Assembly (NCBI RefSeq): GCF_001578775.1
Contig: NZ_KQ969062.1
Location: forward strand, 1 to 64,000
DNA: 64,000 nt
Source of the DNA: Streptococcus cristatus
Lineage (GTDB): Bacteria > Bacillota > Bacilli > Lactobacillales > Streptococcaceae
Direction: 5' to 3'
The notes under the pieces are model-generated. The model worked only from the letters and a program-made list of their open reading frames with translations. It did no database searches and was not told the DNA's origin. Below, piece by piece: positions 10,172 through 18,366 of this stretch. Every line of letters starts with the position of its first letter. Positions within the stretch are counted from its first letter, which is position 1. Both the position numbers and the translations under genes were made by a program.

Positions 10172-11287
10172 TTACACGTTAAAGCGGAATTCCATAATAT
10201 CGCCATCTTGAACGATATACTCTTTTCCTTCTTCACGCAAGCGTCCAGCTTCTTTTACAGCCTTTTCAGATCCATATTTTACCAAATCATCATAAGACAT
10301 CGTCACCGCACGGATGAAACCTTTCTCAAAGTCTGAGTGAATGATGCCAGCTGCTTGAGGAGCTTTCATACCACGCTTGAAGGTCCAAGCACGGACTTCC
10401 TTTTCACCAGCGGTAAAGTAGGTTCCAAGTCCCAAAAGATGATAGGCTGCTCGTGTCAATTTGTCTACACCTGACTCTGTCAAGCCAATAGCTTCCAGAA
10501 ATTCTGCCTTGTCTTCATCGTCCAGTTCAGAAATTTCTTCCTCGGCACGCGCAGAGATGACAACAACTTCAGCATTTTCTGTAGCAGCAAATTCACGAAT
10601 CTGCTTCACATAGTCAATATTGTCTGGATCTGCAACTTCATCTTCACCGACATTGGCCACATAAAGTACTGGCTTAGTCGTTAAAAGAAAGAGACCTTTG
10701 ACGATTTTTTGCTCTTCTTCTGTAAATTCAACTGTCCGAGCTGACAGACCATCTTCCAGAACAGACTTGATTTTCTGCAAAACATTAAATTCTGCAACAG
10801 AGTCCTTGTCCTTCTGAGTACGAGCCATCTTCTCAACACGCGCATAGCGTTTGTTAATGCTTTCCAGATCGGCCAAAATGAGCTCCAGATTAATGGTCTC
10901 AATATCAGCCATGGGGTCGACGAAGTCAGACTCACGGCCCTGTTCCCGCATGACATTTTCATCATCAAAGGCACGGACTACATGGACGATAGCATCCACT
11001 TCACGGATATTGGCCAAGAATTTATTTCCCAGACCTTCCCCTTTCGAAGCTCCCTTTACAATACCAGCAATATCTGTAAACTCAAATGTAGTGGGAACCT
11101 TCTTTTGAGGTTTAATCAATTCTGTTAATTTGTCCAAACGAGCATCTGGCACTTCTACCCGACCGACATTTGGATCAATGGTCGCAAAAGGGTAGTTAGC
11201 AGCTTCTGCACCTGCTTTTGTAATTGCATTAAATAAAGTTGACTTGCCCACATTAGGCAGTCCAACAATCCCTGCTGTTAAAGCCAT
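10172..11287 (-). CDS. ychF: Redox-regulated ATPase YchF (Obg-like GTPase family)
   Basis: A universally conserved TRAFAC-class P-loop protein that binds ribosomes and prefers ATP. The 371-residue form starts [16 protein letters not shown] with the P-loop at about 8-16, chosen because GGAGAAG lies at proper spacing and pneumococcal YchF has this length. It has [17 protein letters not shown] as switch region and a C-terminal TGS domain ([15 protein letters not shown] to [10 protein letters not shown]). A -10 TATAAT at 11323-11328 (minus) is a likely promoter. Confidence 0.96.
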   Translation of the reverse strand: MALTAGIVGLPNVGKSTLFNAITKAGAEAANYPFATIDPNVGRVEVPDARLDKLTELIKPQKKVPTTFEFTDIAGIVKGASKGEGLGNKFLANIREVDAIVHVVRAFDDENVMREQGRESDFVDPMADIETINLELILADLESINKRYARVEKMARTQKDKDSVAEFNVLQKIKSVLEDGLSARTVEFTEEEQKIVKGLFLLTTKPVLYVANVGEDEVADPDNIDYVKQIREFAATENAEVVVISARAEEEISELDDEDKAEFLEAIGLTESGVDKLTRAAYHLLGLGTYFTAGEKEVRAWTFKRGMKAPQAAGIIHSDFEKGFIRAVTMSYDDLVKYGSEKAVKEAGRLREEGKEYIVQDGDIMEFRFNV

Positions 11288-11453
11288 TCGTATCTTCTCC
11301 ATTCATCTTTTCAATCCAAACCATTATACCATAATTCCTTATCCTAAACAGCGGATTTGAATGAAAAATTTCCTGCTTTCTGGATAGAAATAAAAAATAT
11401 TTTCTACAAAAAATGATATAATATAGTTAATATTTTGATAAAAGGAGTTAGCC

Positions 11454-11948
11454 ATGAAAAAAATGACAATTAAAACCTTTGTTCTTTCTTTCTTGACGAT
11501 GTTTACTTTACTTTTTTTAGCTGCCTGCAGTAGCAGTCCTAAAAAAGCCTATTTTCAGTTGATTGATCAAAAGACCAAGCAAGACAGCCGGATCACTCTT
11601 GAGTATAAGGGAGATGATTTGCTGAACAATGAAACCAGCAATGTTTTCTATTATGAGCCTATCGGATTGACAAAAGATACCGCCAAAGAACAAATTGGAG
11701 GCTACATGCAAACGCTGGAAAATATTAAAGGACTTACTAATAAAATCGAGTATAAAGACGATCATTTGACGCAAAAGATGACGATGGATTTTAGCAAGGC
11801 AGATATTTCAGAACTGAAAAACAAACAACTTATCCAAACAGATGGAGACCAAAAAGCTAATTATATTAGTTATAAAGAAACGGTAAAATCTCTTGAAGCT
11901 TCTGGCTATAAAGAAGTCAAAGACGGCAAATTTGAAGAACTTAAATAA
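11454..11948 (+). CDS. DUF1307/YehR-family lipoprotein
   Basis: The 164-residue protein has a lipoprotein signal with lipobox LAAC (Cys25) and mature sequence resembling the YehR/DUF1307 family, including YYEPIGLTKDTAKEQIGGYM and the C-terminal ASGYKEVKDGKFEE. The family's function is not established. It has its own TATAAT (11417-11422), an AAAGGAG ribosome site and a strong terminator. It is the only plus-strand gene left of the origin, hence transcribed against the leftward fork. Confidence 0.85.
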   Translation: MKKMTIKTFVLSFLTMFTLLFLAACSSSPKKAYFQLIDQKTKQDSRITLEYKGDDLLNNETSNVFYYEPIGLTKDTAKEQIGGYMQTLENIKGLTNKIEYKDDHLTQKMTMDFSKADISELKNKQLIQTDGDQKANYISYKETVKSLEASGYKEVKDGKFEELK

Positions 11949-11956
11949 AAGCAGAA

Positions 11957-11990
11957 AACGGATAAGACTTTCTTGGTCTTATCCGTTCTT
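11957..11990 (+). terminator. Terminator of the DUF1307 lipoprotein gene
   Basis: A perfect 12-bp stem (AACGGATAAGAC paired with GTCTTATCCGTT) starts 9 bp after the stop codon and is followed by a T-rich tail. Confidence 0.85.
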
Positions 11991-12037
11991 TGTTGATGAG
12001 GTAGGTCATTCAAAATTGGATTAGTCAAAACTATTAA

Positions 12038-12232
12038 CTATTCGATGACCTTCTTCATTTTTCTTTCAAAATCATATCTGCTCATCATGACAACGTGTTC
12101 GCAGTTACTGCAGCGAATCTTAATATCTGCTCCCATGCGGACGACTTCCCAACGATTGGCTTTCTTGCCAGTCGACTTAATGGTACAGGCATGGGGCTTT
12201 TTCATTTCTACAAAAGTTCCAAGTTCGTACAT
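12038..12232 (-). CDS. DUF951 family protein
   Basis: A 64-residue protein starting MYELGTFVEMKKPHACTIK, with AAGGAGAG just upstream; an earlier TTG in the same frame would contain this ribosome site and is rejected. The family shows the pattern KKPHxC, NxWEV, GADIKIRCxNCxH, with three cysteines and a histidine that could bind zinc. It usually sits between dnaN and ychF in Firmicutes; function unknown. A -10 TATAAT lies at 12305-12310 (minus). Confidence 0.9.
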   Translation of the reverse strand: MYELGTFVEMKKPHACTIKSTGKKANRWEVVRMGADIKIRCSNCEHVVMMSRYDFERKMKKVIE

Positions 12233-12345
12233 CTTCTCTCCTTTTGACAATCTTTTTTTATTATCTTAAAAATACAGATTGACGCTTTTCTCCATCCTAG
12301 CTGTATTATACCACAAGTTTAGAGTCAGCTGGCTTGTAAATGATC

Positions 12346-12381
12346 AAAATAAGACAAGGCGGATCGATTCAACCTTGTCTT
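12346..12381 (-). terminator. dnaN terminator
   Basis: AAGACAAGG at 12351-12359 pairs with CCTTGTCTT at 12373-12381. On the minus strand the stem is followed by ATTTTG, forming a terminator 12 bp after the dnaN stop. Confidence 0.75.
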
Positions 12382-12393
12382 AAATCTTATCTT

Positions 12394-13530
12394 CTAATTA
12401 GTACGGACTGGCGTGATCAACTGGATAAAGTTTTCAGCATCTTCGCTTGGTACCAAAGTGAAAGGACGAACAGCTGAAATAAAGCTGATGGTCACCTTCT
12501 CACTATCGACTGCCTTTAGCGCTTCGATCAGGTAGGTAGGATTGAAACTGATGGTCAAATCTTCTCCTGAAACACTTTCTGTATCAATTTCTTCATTCAC
12601 GCGCCCAACTTCTGGTGAATGGACATGAGCGCTGACAATGCCCTTCACAATTTCCAATTTCACTGTTCCGTTTTGAGTCGCATTGGACAGAAGACGAGAC
12701 CGTTCCATGGCATGACGTAAATTATTGGTATTAAAGGTCACAACGCTTGAAAATTCTGTCGGAATCAAGCGATCTGTGTCAGGATAGTTTCCTTCCAGCA
12801 GGCGTGTATAGAAGCTGATATTTTCACTTCTAAAGAGAAGTTGATTATTGGCAAAGAAAACCTCTACTGTTTCAATTTCATCTGTGAAAACAGCCGTAAA
12901 TTCACGCAGAGAACGGCTAGGAATTACCACATCGAAGTCATCCCCCTTCTTATCCAAAGTAATTTTCTTTTGGCTCATCCGGTGAGAGTCTGTCGCAACT
13001 GTTTTGAGGGATTGGTTATCTGTCAAGACAAAATGAACCCCCGTCAAAATAGGACGGCTTTCTTGCGTGCTAGCAGCAAAAGCTGTCTCATTGATGATAT
13101 TTTTAAGGACTTTTGTTTCTAAAACCAAAGGATTGCTAGTAGAGACTTCTTGGATACGTGGATATTGATCTGCATCTTTTCCTTTTAGCGTAATTTCTGA
13201 CTTGCCACTGGTAAGGACGATTTGTTTTTGCTCAATTTCTTTGAAATCAAGCACGATATCTGGCAAGCTAGAAATGACATTGATAAAGAAATTTGCTTCA
13301 AGGAGGATAGAACCTGGTGAAGTAATCAAGAGCCCGGCATTCTCATTTTGCACTGAAATGAAGTTTTCAATGGAAATTTGGCCATTTGAACCAATCAAGG
13401 TAATGCCTTCTTTTGTTACATCAATTTTAACAGTTGATAAAATTGGAATAGCGTTTTTTGTACTGATAGCTCTTTTAGTTGTATTCAAAGCTTGTAGGAA
13501 TAAATTTTTATTAATAGAGAAGTGAATCAT
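12394..13530 (-). CDS. dnaN: DNA polymerase III beta subunit (sliding clamp)
   Basis: Ring-shaped dimer that tethers polymerases to DNA. The 378-residue protein has the three-domain clamp organisation, beginning MIHFSINKNLFLQALNTTKRAIS and ending in the peptide-binding C-terminal region EDAENFIQLITPVRTN. It lies downstream of dnaA across a 157-bp spacer that is part of the origin, and is probably cotranscribed with dnaA, followed by its own terminator. Confidence 0.97.
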   Translation of the reverse strand: MIHFSINKNLFLQALNTTKRAISTKNAIPILSTVKIDVTKEGITLIGSNGQISIENFISVQNENAGLLITSPGSILLEANFFINVISSLPDIVLDFKEIEQKQIVLTSGKSEITLKGKDADQYPRIQEVSTSNPLVLETKVLKNIINETAFAASTQESRPILTGVHFVLTDNQSLKTVATDSHRMSQKKITLDKKGDDFDVVIPSRSLREFTAVFTDEIETVEVFFANNQLLFRSENISFYTRLLEGNYPDTDRLIPTEFSSVVTFNTNNLRHAMERSRLLSNATQNGTVKLEIVKGIVSAHVHSPEVGRVNEEIDTESVSGEDLTISFNPTYLIEALKAVDSEKVTISFISAVRPFTLVPSEDAENFIQLITPVRTN

Positions 13531-13687
13531 AGGGACTCCTTTTATTATTTATGATTATTAAGTTAATAGTAATAGTAGTTCTTGTGGAAGCTGTGGAAAA
13601 ATGGAGCAAAGTATCTAAAATCAAGTTTTAAGACTTGTTCACAACCTGTGGAAAAAACTTCAGATTAGCTCAATCTTTTCCACACCC
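13531..13687. other. oriC part 1: DnaA boxes and unwinding region (dnaA-dnaN spacer)
   Basis: DnaA-box-like 9-mers are at 13676-13684 (TTTTCCACA), 13647-13655 (TGTGGAAAA), 13635-13643 (TTGTTCACA), 13592-13600 (TGTGGAAAA) and 13582-13590 (TTGTGGAAG, weak). Next to the last is a trinucleotide run TAA-TAG-TAA-TAG-TAG at 13564-13578, then an AT-rich stretch up to dnaN. Box array, trinucleotide run, then AT-rich DNA is the layout of the Bacillus subtilis incC DnaA-trio unwinding element, also located between dnaA and dnaN. This is therefore the likely strand-opening site. Confidence 0.85.
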
Positions 13688-15043
13688 TTATTTTATCTTG
13701 TTTTTGATATTTTCGATTTCAAGTCGCAGGCTATCGTCAGTTTCGAGTCGATTTTTGATTTTTCCATGCGCGTGAATGACTGTTGTATGGTCTTTGCCGC
13801 CAAATTCTCGCCCGATTTTTGGTAGGCTATTGTCTGTTAGTTCGCGGGCTAGATACATGGCCACTTGTCGAGCCAAAACGATATTTTGGACGCGACGACT
13901 TCCCTTCATTTCTTTGACACTGACGCCATAGAAATTACCGACCTCAGACTGGATTTTTTCAATCGGAATGACGGTCACCTGACTAGAATCCTGCTTGCGA
14001 GCTCGAATGGCTTCGGCAGCAATATCAATCGTAATTTCCTTGAGATTGCGGACTCTTGCAATGAGCGTAATATCATTGAGGGCCCCTTCTAAGTCACGGA
14101 CATTCGAGTCAAATTGTCCGGCGAGGTACTCCAAAGTATCATTAGGGAAAATATAGTCCAGATTTTCGATTTTGTTCCGGAGGATGGCAATCCGCGTTTC
14201 AAAATCAGGTGGTGTAATATTTTGAGTGAGCCCCCATTTGAAGCGCGTGACCAAGCGTTCTTCCAAATTATCAAGATGATCTGGACTGCGGTCGCTGGTC
14301 AGCACAATCTGCTTGTTATCTCCGTGCAGAGCGTTAAACGTATTGAAGAATTCTTCCTGGGTAGAGACTTTTTTTCCGCCAAGAGACTGGATATCATCAA
14401 TCAAGAGCAAATCCAAGCTCCGATAGATTTTTTTGAAATTATCCATGTCGCCGAGCCTCAGATGCTCCAGAAAGTCATTGATAAAGGTTTCCGCTGGAAT
14501 ATATTTTACACGCGCATCAGGAATATTTTCTAAAATTTGATTGCCGATAGCATTCAGTAAGTGGGTTTTTCCTAGACCTGGTCCACCATAGATAAATAGG
14601 GGATTATAGGTAGTTGCTAGATTTTCAGACACAGCCAAGGCTGCTGCTTTAGCCCAGATATTCCCGTCCCCTTGTACAAAATTATCAAATGTATATTTAG
14701 CTTTTAATCCAGTATCAATTGGCGGCAAACTTGGGCGAAATGGAGTTTTTTCAGGAAGTTCTTCCAGCTGATATTTAGAAATACTATCATGTCCTGCTTC
14801 TTCAAAGACGTATTTGGCCGTGATTTGATCGTTGAAAATTTCAAAGCCAGCTGTGAGAATAACGCCCACTAAGTTTTGTTCCCAAAATAGCTGTTTGACT
14901 GGGCTATCCAGAAAGATAGTGGCCTGATTATTTTCAATGGCTATCAATTTTGCTTCTGCAACAAAAAAATCATAGGTTGTCTGTTTTAGTTGAGCAGCTG
15001 AAAGTTCTAAAATTCTTCGCCAAAATTCTTGCTCTATGGTCAT
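13688..15043 (-). CDS. dnaA: Chromosomal replication initiator DnaA
   Basis: AAA+ ATPase that binds DnaA boxes and opens the origin. The 451-residue protein has domain I (about 1-80), a short linker, the AAA+ domain with Walker A GGPGLGKT at 153-160 and Walker B LLLIDDIQ, and a C-terminal DNA-binding helix-turn-helix with the signature [12 protein letters not shown]. The start has a strong GGAGGAGG site. It is flanked on both sides by DnaA-box clusters, consistent with autoregulation. Confidence 0.98.
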   Translation of the reverse strand: MTIEQEFWRRILELSAAQLKQTTYDFFVAEAKLIAIENNQATIFLDSPVKQLFWEQNLVGVILTAGFEIFNDQITAKYVFEEAGHDSISKYQLEELPEKTPFRPSLPPIDTGLKAKYTFDNFVQGDGNIWAKAAALAVSENLATTYNPLFIYGGPGLGKTHLLNAIGNQILENIPDARVKYIPAETFINDFLEHLRLGDMDNFKKIYRSLDLLLIDDIQSLGGKKVSTQEEFFNTFNALHGDNKQIVLTSDRSPDHLDNLEERLVTRFKWGLTQNITPPDFETRIAILRNKIENLDYIFPNDTLEYLAGQFDSNVRDLEGALNDITLIARVRNLKEITIDIAAEAIRARKQDSSQVTVIPIEKIQSEVGNFYGVSVKEMKGSRRVQNIVLARQVAMYLARELTDNSLPKIGREFGGKDHTTVIHAHGKIKNRLETDDSLRLEIENIKNKIK

Positions 15044-15099
15044 TGCCTCCTCCTTTTCAAAAAATTATTCTCTAGGTCGATTCTCATTTTAACATAAAA

Positions 15100-15175
15100 T
15101 GACGAAGTTTTCCACAACTTGTGGAGAAAAATCAACAATGTTTATAAGACTTATCCACAGATTGTGGATTACATG
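15100..15175. other. oriC part 2: DnaA boxes upstream of dnaA
   Basis: A consensus box TTATCCACA is at 15151-15159, with an inverted partner TGTGGATTA at 15163-15171. A second inverted pair, TTTTCCACA (15108-15116) and TGTGGAGAA (15120-15128), has a 3-bp spacer. The rest of the 212-bp dnaA-parB spacer is AT-rich without another feature I can name. The cluster lies where dnaA autoregulation would act. Confidence 0.85.
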
Positions 15176-15255
15176 TAAAATCCTTATTTTTCAACAATTT
15201 AGGCTACTTTTAAAGGTGGAAAAGTCTGTTAGTTTGAAAAAAGAAAATAACAGCC

Positions 15256-16017
15256 CTATTTCAGGCTGTTTATAATTCTTTGATACTCTTCCTCGTTTTC
15301 AAAAGGAATAACGATCTTTCCTTTTGAAGAATTTTTTAATTGAATGGAGACATTGAGTCCAAGGATTTTTTTCAATCTTTCTTCTTCCGAATGGGAGAAA
15401 ATTTCTTTGTTTTTTCTGTTCTTTGACTTTTTTTTCTTTTGTAATGAAAGTTCAAGAGCACGAACGGATAAATTATCTTGAATGATTTTGTCCAGCCAAA
15501 ATACTTGCTCTTCTTTTCTGAGCGGGATGAGGAGACGAGCATGCCCTTGCGAAATCATTTCCTCTTTGACAGCGTCCAGCATAAAAGCTGGTAGCTGTAA
15601 CAAGCGGACAAGATTACTGATGTAAGGCCGAGATTTTCCCATAATTCTTGCAATTTCTTCATGGGTCAGACCTTTCTCAATCAGATGCTGATAGGATTCT
15701 GCTTCTTCGATTGGATTGAGGTCTTCTCTTTGCAAATTCTCGATGATGGCTTGCTTCATCATGTCATCGTCAGACAAGTCTTTAATAAGGGCAGGAATGT
15801 TTTCTAAGCCAGCAATTTTAGCAGCTCTGAATCGTCTTTCACCTGCTAAAATTTCGTAACCAAATAAGGAAGATTTTCTCAAAATAATGGGCTGAATAAT
15901 TCCATTTTCTTTAATAGAAGCTGCCAATTCATTTATTTTTTCTTGAGAAAAGCTTTTTCTAGGTTGATAAGGATTTGTTCGAATGTCTTTTAGTGGTATG
16001 TATTGATAATTTTCCAT
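15256..16017 (-). CDS. parB: Chromosome partitioning protein ParB (Spo0J)
   Basis: CTP-dependent DNA clamp that loads at parS and recruits SMC condensin. The 253-residue form starts MENYQYIPLKDIRTNPYQPRKSF. It has the CTP-binding GERRFRA motif, ENLQREDLNPIEEA, a helix-turn-helix (THEEIARIMGKSRPYISNLVRL) that reads parS, and a C-terminal dimerisation segment. An upstream in-frame GTG at 16035 lies in a hairpin and would add six residues; neither start has a perfect ribosome site. No parA is adjacent, as is usual in streptococci. Confidence 0.95.
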   Translation of the reverse strand: MENYQYIPLKDIRTNPYQPRKSFSQEKINELAASIKENGIIQPIILRKSSLFGYEILAGERRFRAAKIAGLENIPALIKDLSDDDMMKQAIIENLQREDLNPIEEAESYQHLIEKGLTHEEIARIMGKSRPYISNLVRLLQLPAFMLDAVKEEMISQGHARLLIPLRKEEQVFWLDKIIQDNLSVRALELSLQKKKKSKNRKNKEIFSHSEEERLKKILGLNVSIQLKNSSKGKIVIPFENEEEYQRIINSLK

Positions 16018-16030
16018 TTGTATATAGCAT

Positions 16031-16062
16031 AACACACCTTTACGATCGTGTAAAGGTGTGTT
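16031..16062 (-). promoter_or_regulatory. Strong hairpin in the htrA-parB junction
   Basis: AACACACCTTTA (16031-16042) pairs perfectly with TAAAGGTGTGTT (16051-16062), extended by one C-G pair, around the GATCGT loop. No U run follows on the minus strand, so it is not an ordinary terminator. It covers the only Shine-Dalgarno-like sequence (AAAGGTG) ahead of parB and could sequester it, or be a processing site between htrA and parB. Confidence 0.6.
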
Positions 16063-16079
16063 GACAATTATGTAAAGGC

Positions 16080-17258
16080 TTAGTTGTTACTTAAGTCCTG
16101 AGTTGATTTGGTCAATTTGATGGTCGTAGTAGCTTCTTTACCATCTCTAAAGTAAGTCACTTTTAACTCATCTCCTAGAGAGTGTCTGTAGAGAGCAGAT
16201 TGTAAATCACTAGTTGACTCAACATCCTTATCGTCAACTTTTGTGATGACATCGTATTTCTGAAGTTTATTTTCAGCAGGCATTCCTTCTTGTACAGAGC
16301 GGACAAGGATACCTGATTTTACAGATGAAGGTAGGCGTAATTTTGCTAAGTCAGAAGTGGCGATATTAGATAAATCGAGCATTTGGATACCCAGAGCAGG
16401 ACGAGTCACTGTTCCATTTTTCTCTAATTGCTTGATGATATTGACAACATCGTTTGATGGAATTGCAAAGCCCATGCCTTCTACAGCAGTTTGACCATTG
16501 TGAGAGATTTTGCTGGACGTAATACCAATAACTTGCCCTTGGATATTGATGAGTGGGCCGCCAGAGTTACCAGGGTTGATAGCAGCATCTGTTTGCAAGG
16601 CAGTCGTCGAAATATTTTGGCCGTCTTCAGATTGTAGAGTTACATTTCTACCCAAACTAGAGATGATTCCTTGTGTAACAGAGTTAGCGTATTCTGTTCC
16701 GAGAGGACTTCCGATGGCAATAGCCGTTTCTCCTACTGTCAGGGAATTTGAATCTCCAAATTCAGCTACATCTTTCACCTTTTCAGAGCTAATTCTTACT
16801 ACAGAAATATCAGAATAAACATCTGATCCCACTACTTCACCAGGAACCTTACTACCATCTGCTAGTAGAATATCGGGATTTTTTGCTCCATTTAGCACGT
16901 GAGTATTGGTGACAAGGTAGGCATATTTTCCTTCCTTCTTATAAATGACACCTGATCCCTCACTAGCTACTTGAGGATCACTGGTTGATTCATTATTGAT
17001 CACTCCTTCTTGATTAGAATCTGTATAAGTAATTACTGATACAACTGCATTTTGCACTTTTTTTACAGCCTTTGTGGTGTCGGTTGTGTTTTTATAAGAC
17101 GTTGATACAGTAGTTTTTGAATTTGAAGAACCAAGATTAGCCAATTTATTATTAACAAATGCGGTGGCTAAATTTCCTAGGCTTCCGCCAATAAATCCTA
17201 CAACTAAAACAATAAAAAGCAACAAAGATTTTTTAAAGAAATTTGAAGCGTTTTTCAT
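16080..17258 (-). CDS. htrA: Surface serine protease HtrA (DegP family)
   Basis: Membrane-anchored quality-control protease of the cell surface. In pneumococcus it degrades misfolded exported proteins and competence peptide. The 392-residue protein has an N-terminal membrane anchor (about 12-33), a low-complexity Ser/Thr linker, a trypsin-like domain with catalytic His120 (TNTHVLNG), Asp150 (YSDISVV) and Ser232 (NPGNSGGPL), and one PDZ domain from about 285. parB follows 62 bp later, as in pneumococcus. A CiaR-type box precedes the promoter. Confidence 0.97.
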   Translation of the reverse strand: MKNASNFFKKSLLLFIVLVVGFIGGSLGNLATAFVNNKLANLGSSNSKTTVSTSYKNTTDTTKAVKKVQNAVVSVITYTDSNQEGVINNESTSDPQVASEGSGVIYKKEGKYAYLVTNTHVLNGAKNPDILLADGSKVPGEVVGSDVYSDISVVRISSEKVKDVAEFGDSNSLTVGETAIAIGSPLGTEYANSVTQGIISSLGRNVTLQSEDGQNISTTALQTDAAINPGNSGGPLINIQGQVIGITSSKISHNGQTAVEGMGFAIPSNDVVNIIKQLEKNGTVTRPALGIQMLDLSNIATSDLAKLRLPSSVKSGILVRSVQEGMPAENKLQKYDVITKVDDKDVESTSDLQSALYRHSLGDELKVTYFRDGKEATTTIKLTKSTQDLSNN

Positions 17259-17286
17259 ATTTTCCTCCTTGATTACAATTGATGAA

Positions 17287-17319
17287 ATTATAGAAATCTA
17301 TTCTTAATTATAACTTAAA
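17287..17319 (-). promoter_or_regulatory. htrA promoter with CiaR box
   Basis: On the minus strand TTTAAG-TTATA-ATTAAG (17319-17303) fits the CiaR direct-repeat consensus NTTAAG-N5-WTTAAG. It is followed 10 bp later by a -10 TATAAT (17292-17287). The repeat sits where a -35 would be, the known arrangement of CiaR-activated streptococcal promoters. Confidence 0.8.
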
Positions 17320-17328
17320 ATTCACAAG

Positions 17329-17446
17329 TTTTCCACAACTTGTGGAAAACTTATAAAAAATGTTGATAGAGGTTAGGAAATACATAGATTCAACAAGTTT
17401 TCCATAAAAAACTGATGTGAATAAAGTGTGAAATCCATGTGGATAT
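17329..17446. other. oriC part 3: DnaA boxes between htrA and rlmH
   Basis: An inverted pair TTTTCCACA (17329-17337) and TGTGGAAAA (17341-17349) with a 3-bp spacer repeats the arrangement seen upstream of dnaA. Weaker boxes are TTTTCCATA (about 17398-17406) and TGTGGATAT (17438-17446). The last is close to the rlmH start, so DnaA could affect that promoter. Confidence 0.7.
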
Positions 17447-17460
17447 GATAGAATGGAAAT

Positions 17461-17940
17461 ATGAAAATAAAGCTTGTAACTGTTGGAAAATTAAAAGAAA
17501 AGTATCTCAAGGATGGGATTGCTGAATATGCTAAACGCCTGAGTCGATTTTGTAAGTTAGAAATTGTAGAATTAGCAGACGAAAAAACACCAGATAAGGC
17601 CAGTGAGGTAGAAAATCAGCAAATCCTCGAAAAAGAGGGAAATAGGATCTTAGCAAAAATCTCTGAACGAGAATTCGTAGTTACTTTGGCTATTGAGGGG
17701 AAACAATTTCCTTCAGAAGAGTTTAGTTCGATCTTGAACGACATCACAGTTCGTGGCTTTTCTGATATTACATTTGTGATTGGCGGCAGCTTGGGTCTGT
17801 CTCCTGCTGTCAAAAAAAGAGCTAATCTACTGATGAGTTTTGGAAAATTGACCCTGCCTCATCAATTGATGCGCCTTGTTTTGGTAGAGCAGATTTACCG
17901 GGCTTTCATGATTCAACAGGGGAGTCCTTACCATAAGTAA
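17461..17940 (+). CDS. rlmH: 23S rRNA pseudouridine-1915 N3-methyltransferase RlmH
   Basis: SPOUT-family methyltransferase acting on the pseudouridine at position 1915 in helix 69 of assembled 70S ribosomes. The 159-residue protein has the SAM-binding trefoil-knot signature ([44 protein letters not shown]) and the conserved C-terminal PYHK. It is the first plus-strand gene right of the origin, in the standard place opposite htrA. Confidence 0.97.
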   Translation: MKIKLVTVGKLKEKYLKDGIAEYAKRLSRFCKLEIVELADEKTPDKASEVENQQILEKEGNRILAKISEREFVVTLAIEGKQFPSEEFSSILNDITVRGFSDITFVIGGSLGLSPAVKKRANLLMSFGKLTLPHQLMRLVLVEQIYRAFMIQQGSPYHK

Positions 17941-17943
17941 ATC

Positions 17944-17972
17944 TTGACGATACTAGATTTTTCTGATAAAAT
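17944..17972 (+). promoter_or_regulatory. Promoter of tRNA-Arg
   Basis: TTGACG at 17944-17949, 17-bp spacer, TAAAAT at 17967-17972, ending 11 bp before the tRNA. Confidence 0.75.
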
Positions 17973-17983
17973 GAAAAGGTATC

Positions 17984-18057
17984 GGTCTCATAGCTCAGCT
18001 GGATAGAGCATTCGCCTTCTAAGCGAACGGTCGCAGGTTCGAATCCTGCTGGGATCA
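17984..18057 (+). tRNA. tRNA-Arg (anticodon TCT)
   Basis: A 74-nt cloverleaf. The GGTCTCA acceptor pairs with TGGGATC using G-T wobbles, the anticodon stem TTCGC/GCGAA encloses loop CTTCTAA, and the T-arm is GCAGG-TTCGAAT-CCTGC. It decodes AGA. A tRNA-Arg just upstream of comC is the usual arrangement in mitis/sanguinis-group streptococci. Confidence 0.95.
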
Positions 18058-18074
18058 TAATATACATTACTCAG

Positions 18075-18099
18075 ACACGAAAAAATTTCGTGTTTTTTA
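18075..18099 (+). terminator. Terminator after tRNA-Arg
   Basis: ACACGAAA and TTTCGTGT form an 8-bp stem with a 3-nt loop followed by six T residues. It separates the constitutive tRNA transcript from comCDE. Confidence 0.85.
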
Positions 18100-18118
18100 T
18101 TATATTTTTGAGAAAACG

Positions 18119-18164
18119 ACATTTCAGGGAAAGATGACAGATTATTTGAAATTTTATTTATAAT
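18119..18164 (+). promoter_or_regulatory. comCDE promoter with ComE-type repeat
   Basis: ACATTTCAG (18119-18127) fits the first half of the ComE direct repeat (aCAnTTcaG). The second half, starting ACAG at 18137, is degenerate and 9 rather than 12 bp away. A -10 TATAAT is at 18159-18164 and no good -35 is visible, as expected for an activator-dependent promoter. Confidence 0.6.
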
Positions 18165-18212
18165 AGATCTTGTAAGGTAACACTTACGAAAAAATTTTTA
18201 GGAGAATCTATT

Positions 18213-18341
18213 ATGAAAAATACTCAGAAAAACTTTAAAACAATCGCTCAATTCCCGGTCTTGAATGAAAAAGAACTTAAAGAAGTTCTTGGAGGAGATT
18301 TAAGAAATATCTTCTTAAAAATTAAATTTAAGAAAAAATAA
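18213..18341 (+). CDS. comC: Competence-stimulating peptide precursor ComC
   Basis: A 42-residue precursor starting MKNTQKNFKTIAQFPVLNEK, with AGGAG ahead of the ATG. Its leader ends in the Gly-Gly motif (residues 27-28) cut by the ComA peptidase-transporter. The mature peptide is DLRNIFLKIKFKKK, strongly basic at its C-terminus, which I recall as the S. cristatus pherotype. Released peptide binds the ComD kinase encoded immediately downstream. comAB are not in this window. Confidence 0.97.
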   Translation: MKNTQKNFKTIAQFPVLNEKELKEVLGGDLRNIFLKIKFKKK

Positions 18342-18366
18342 CATCGATAATTGAGGAAATGGAATT

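Noticed and set aside
14114-14533. 139-codon open frame antisense to dnaA
   Set aside because: Lies wholly inside dnaA, with no ribosome site or recognisable domain; a shadow frame.
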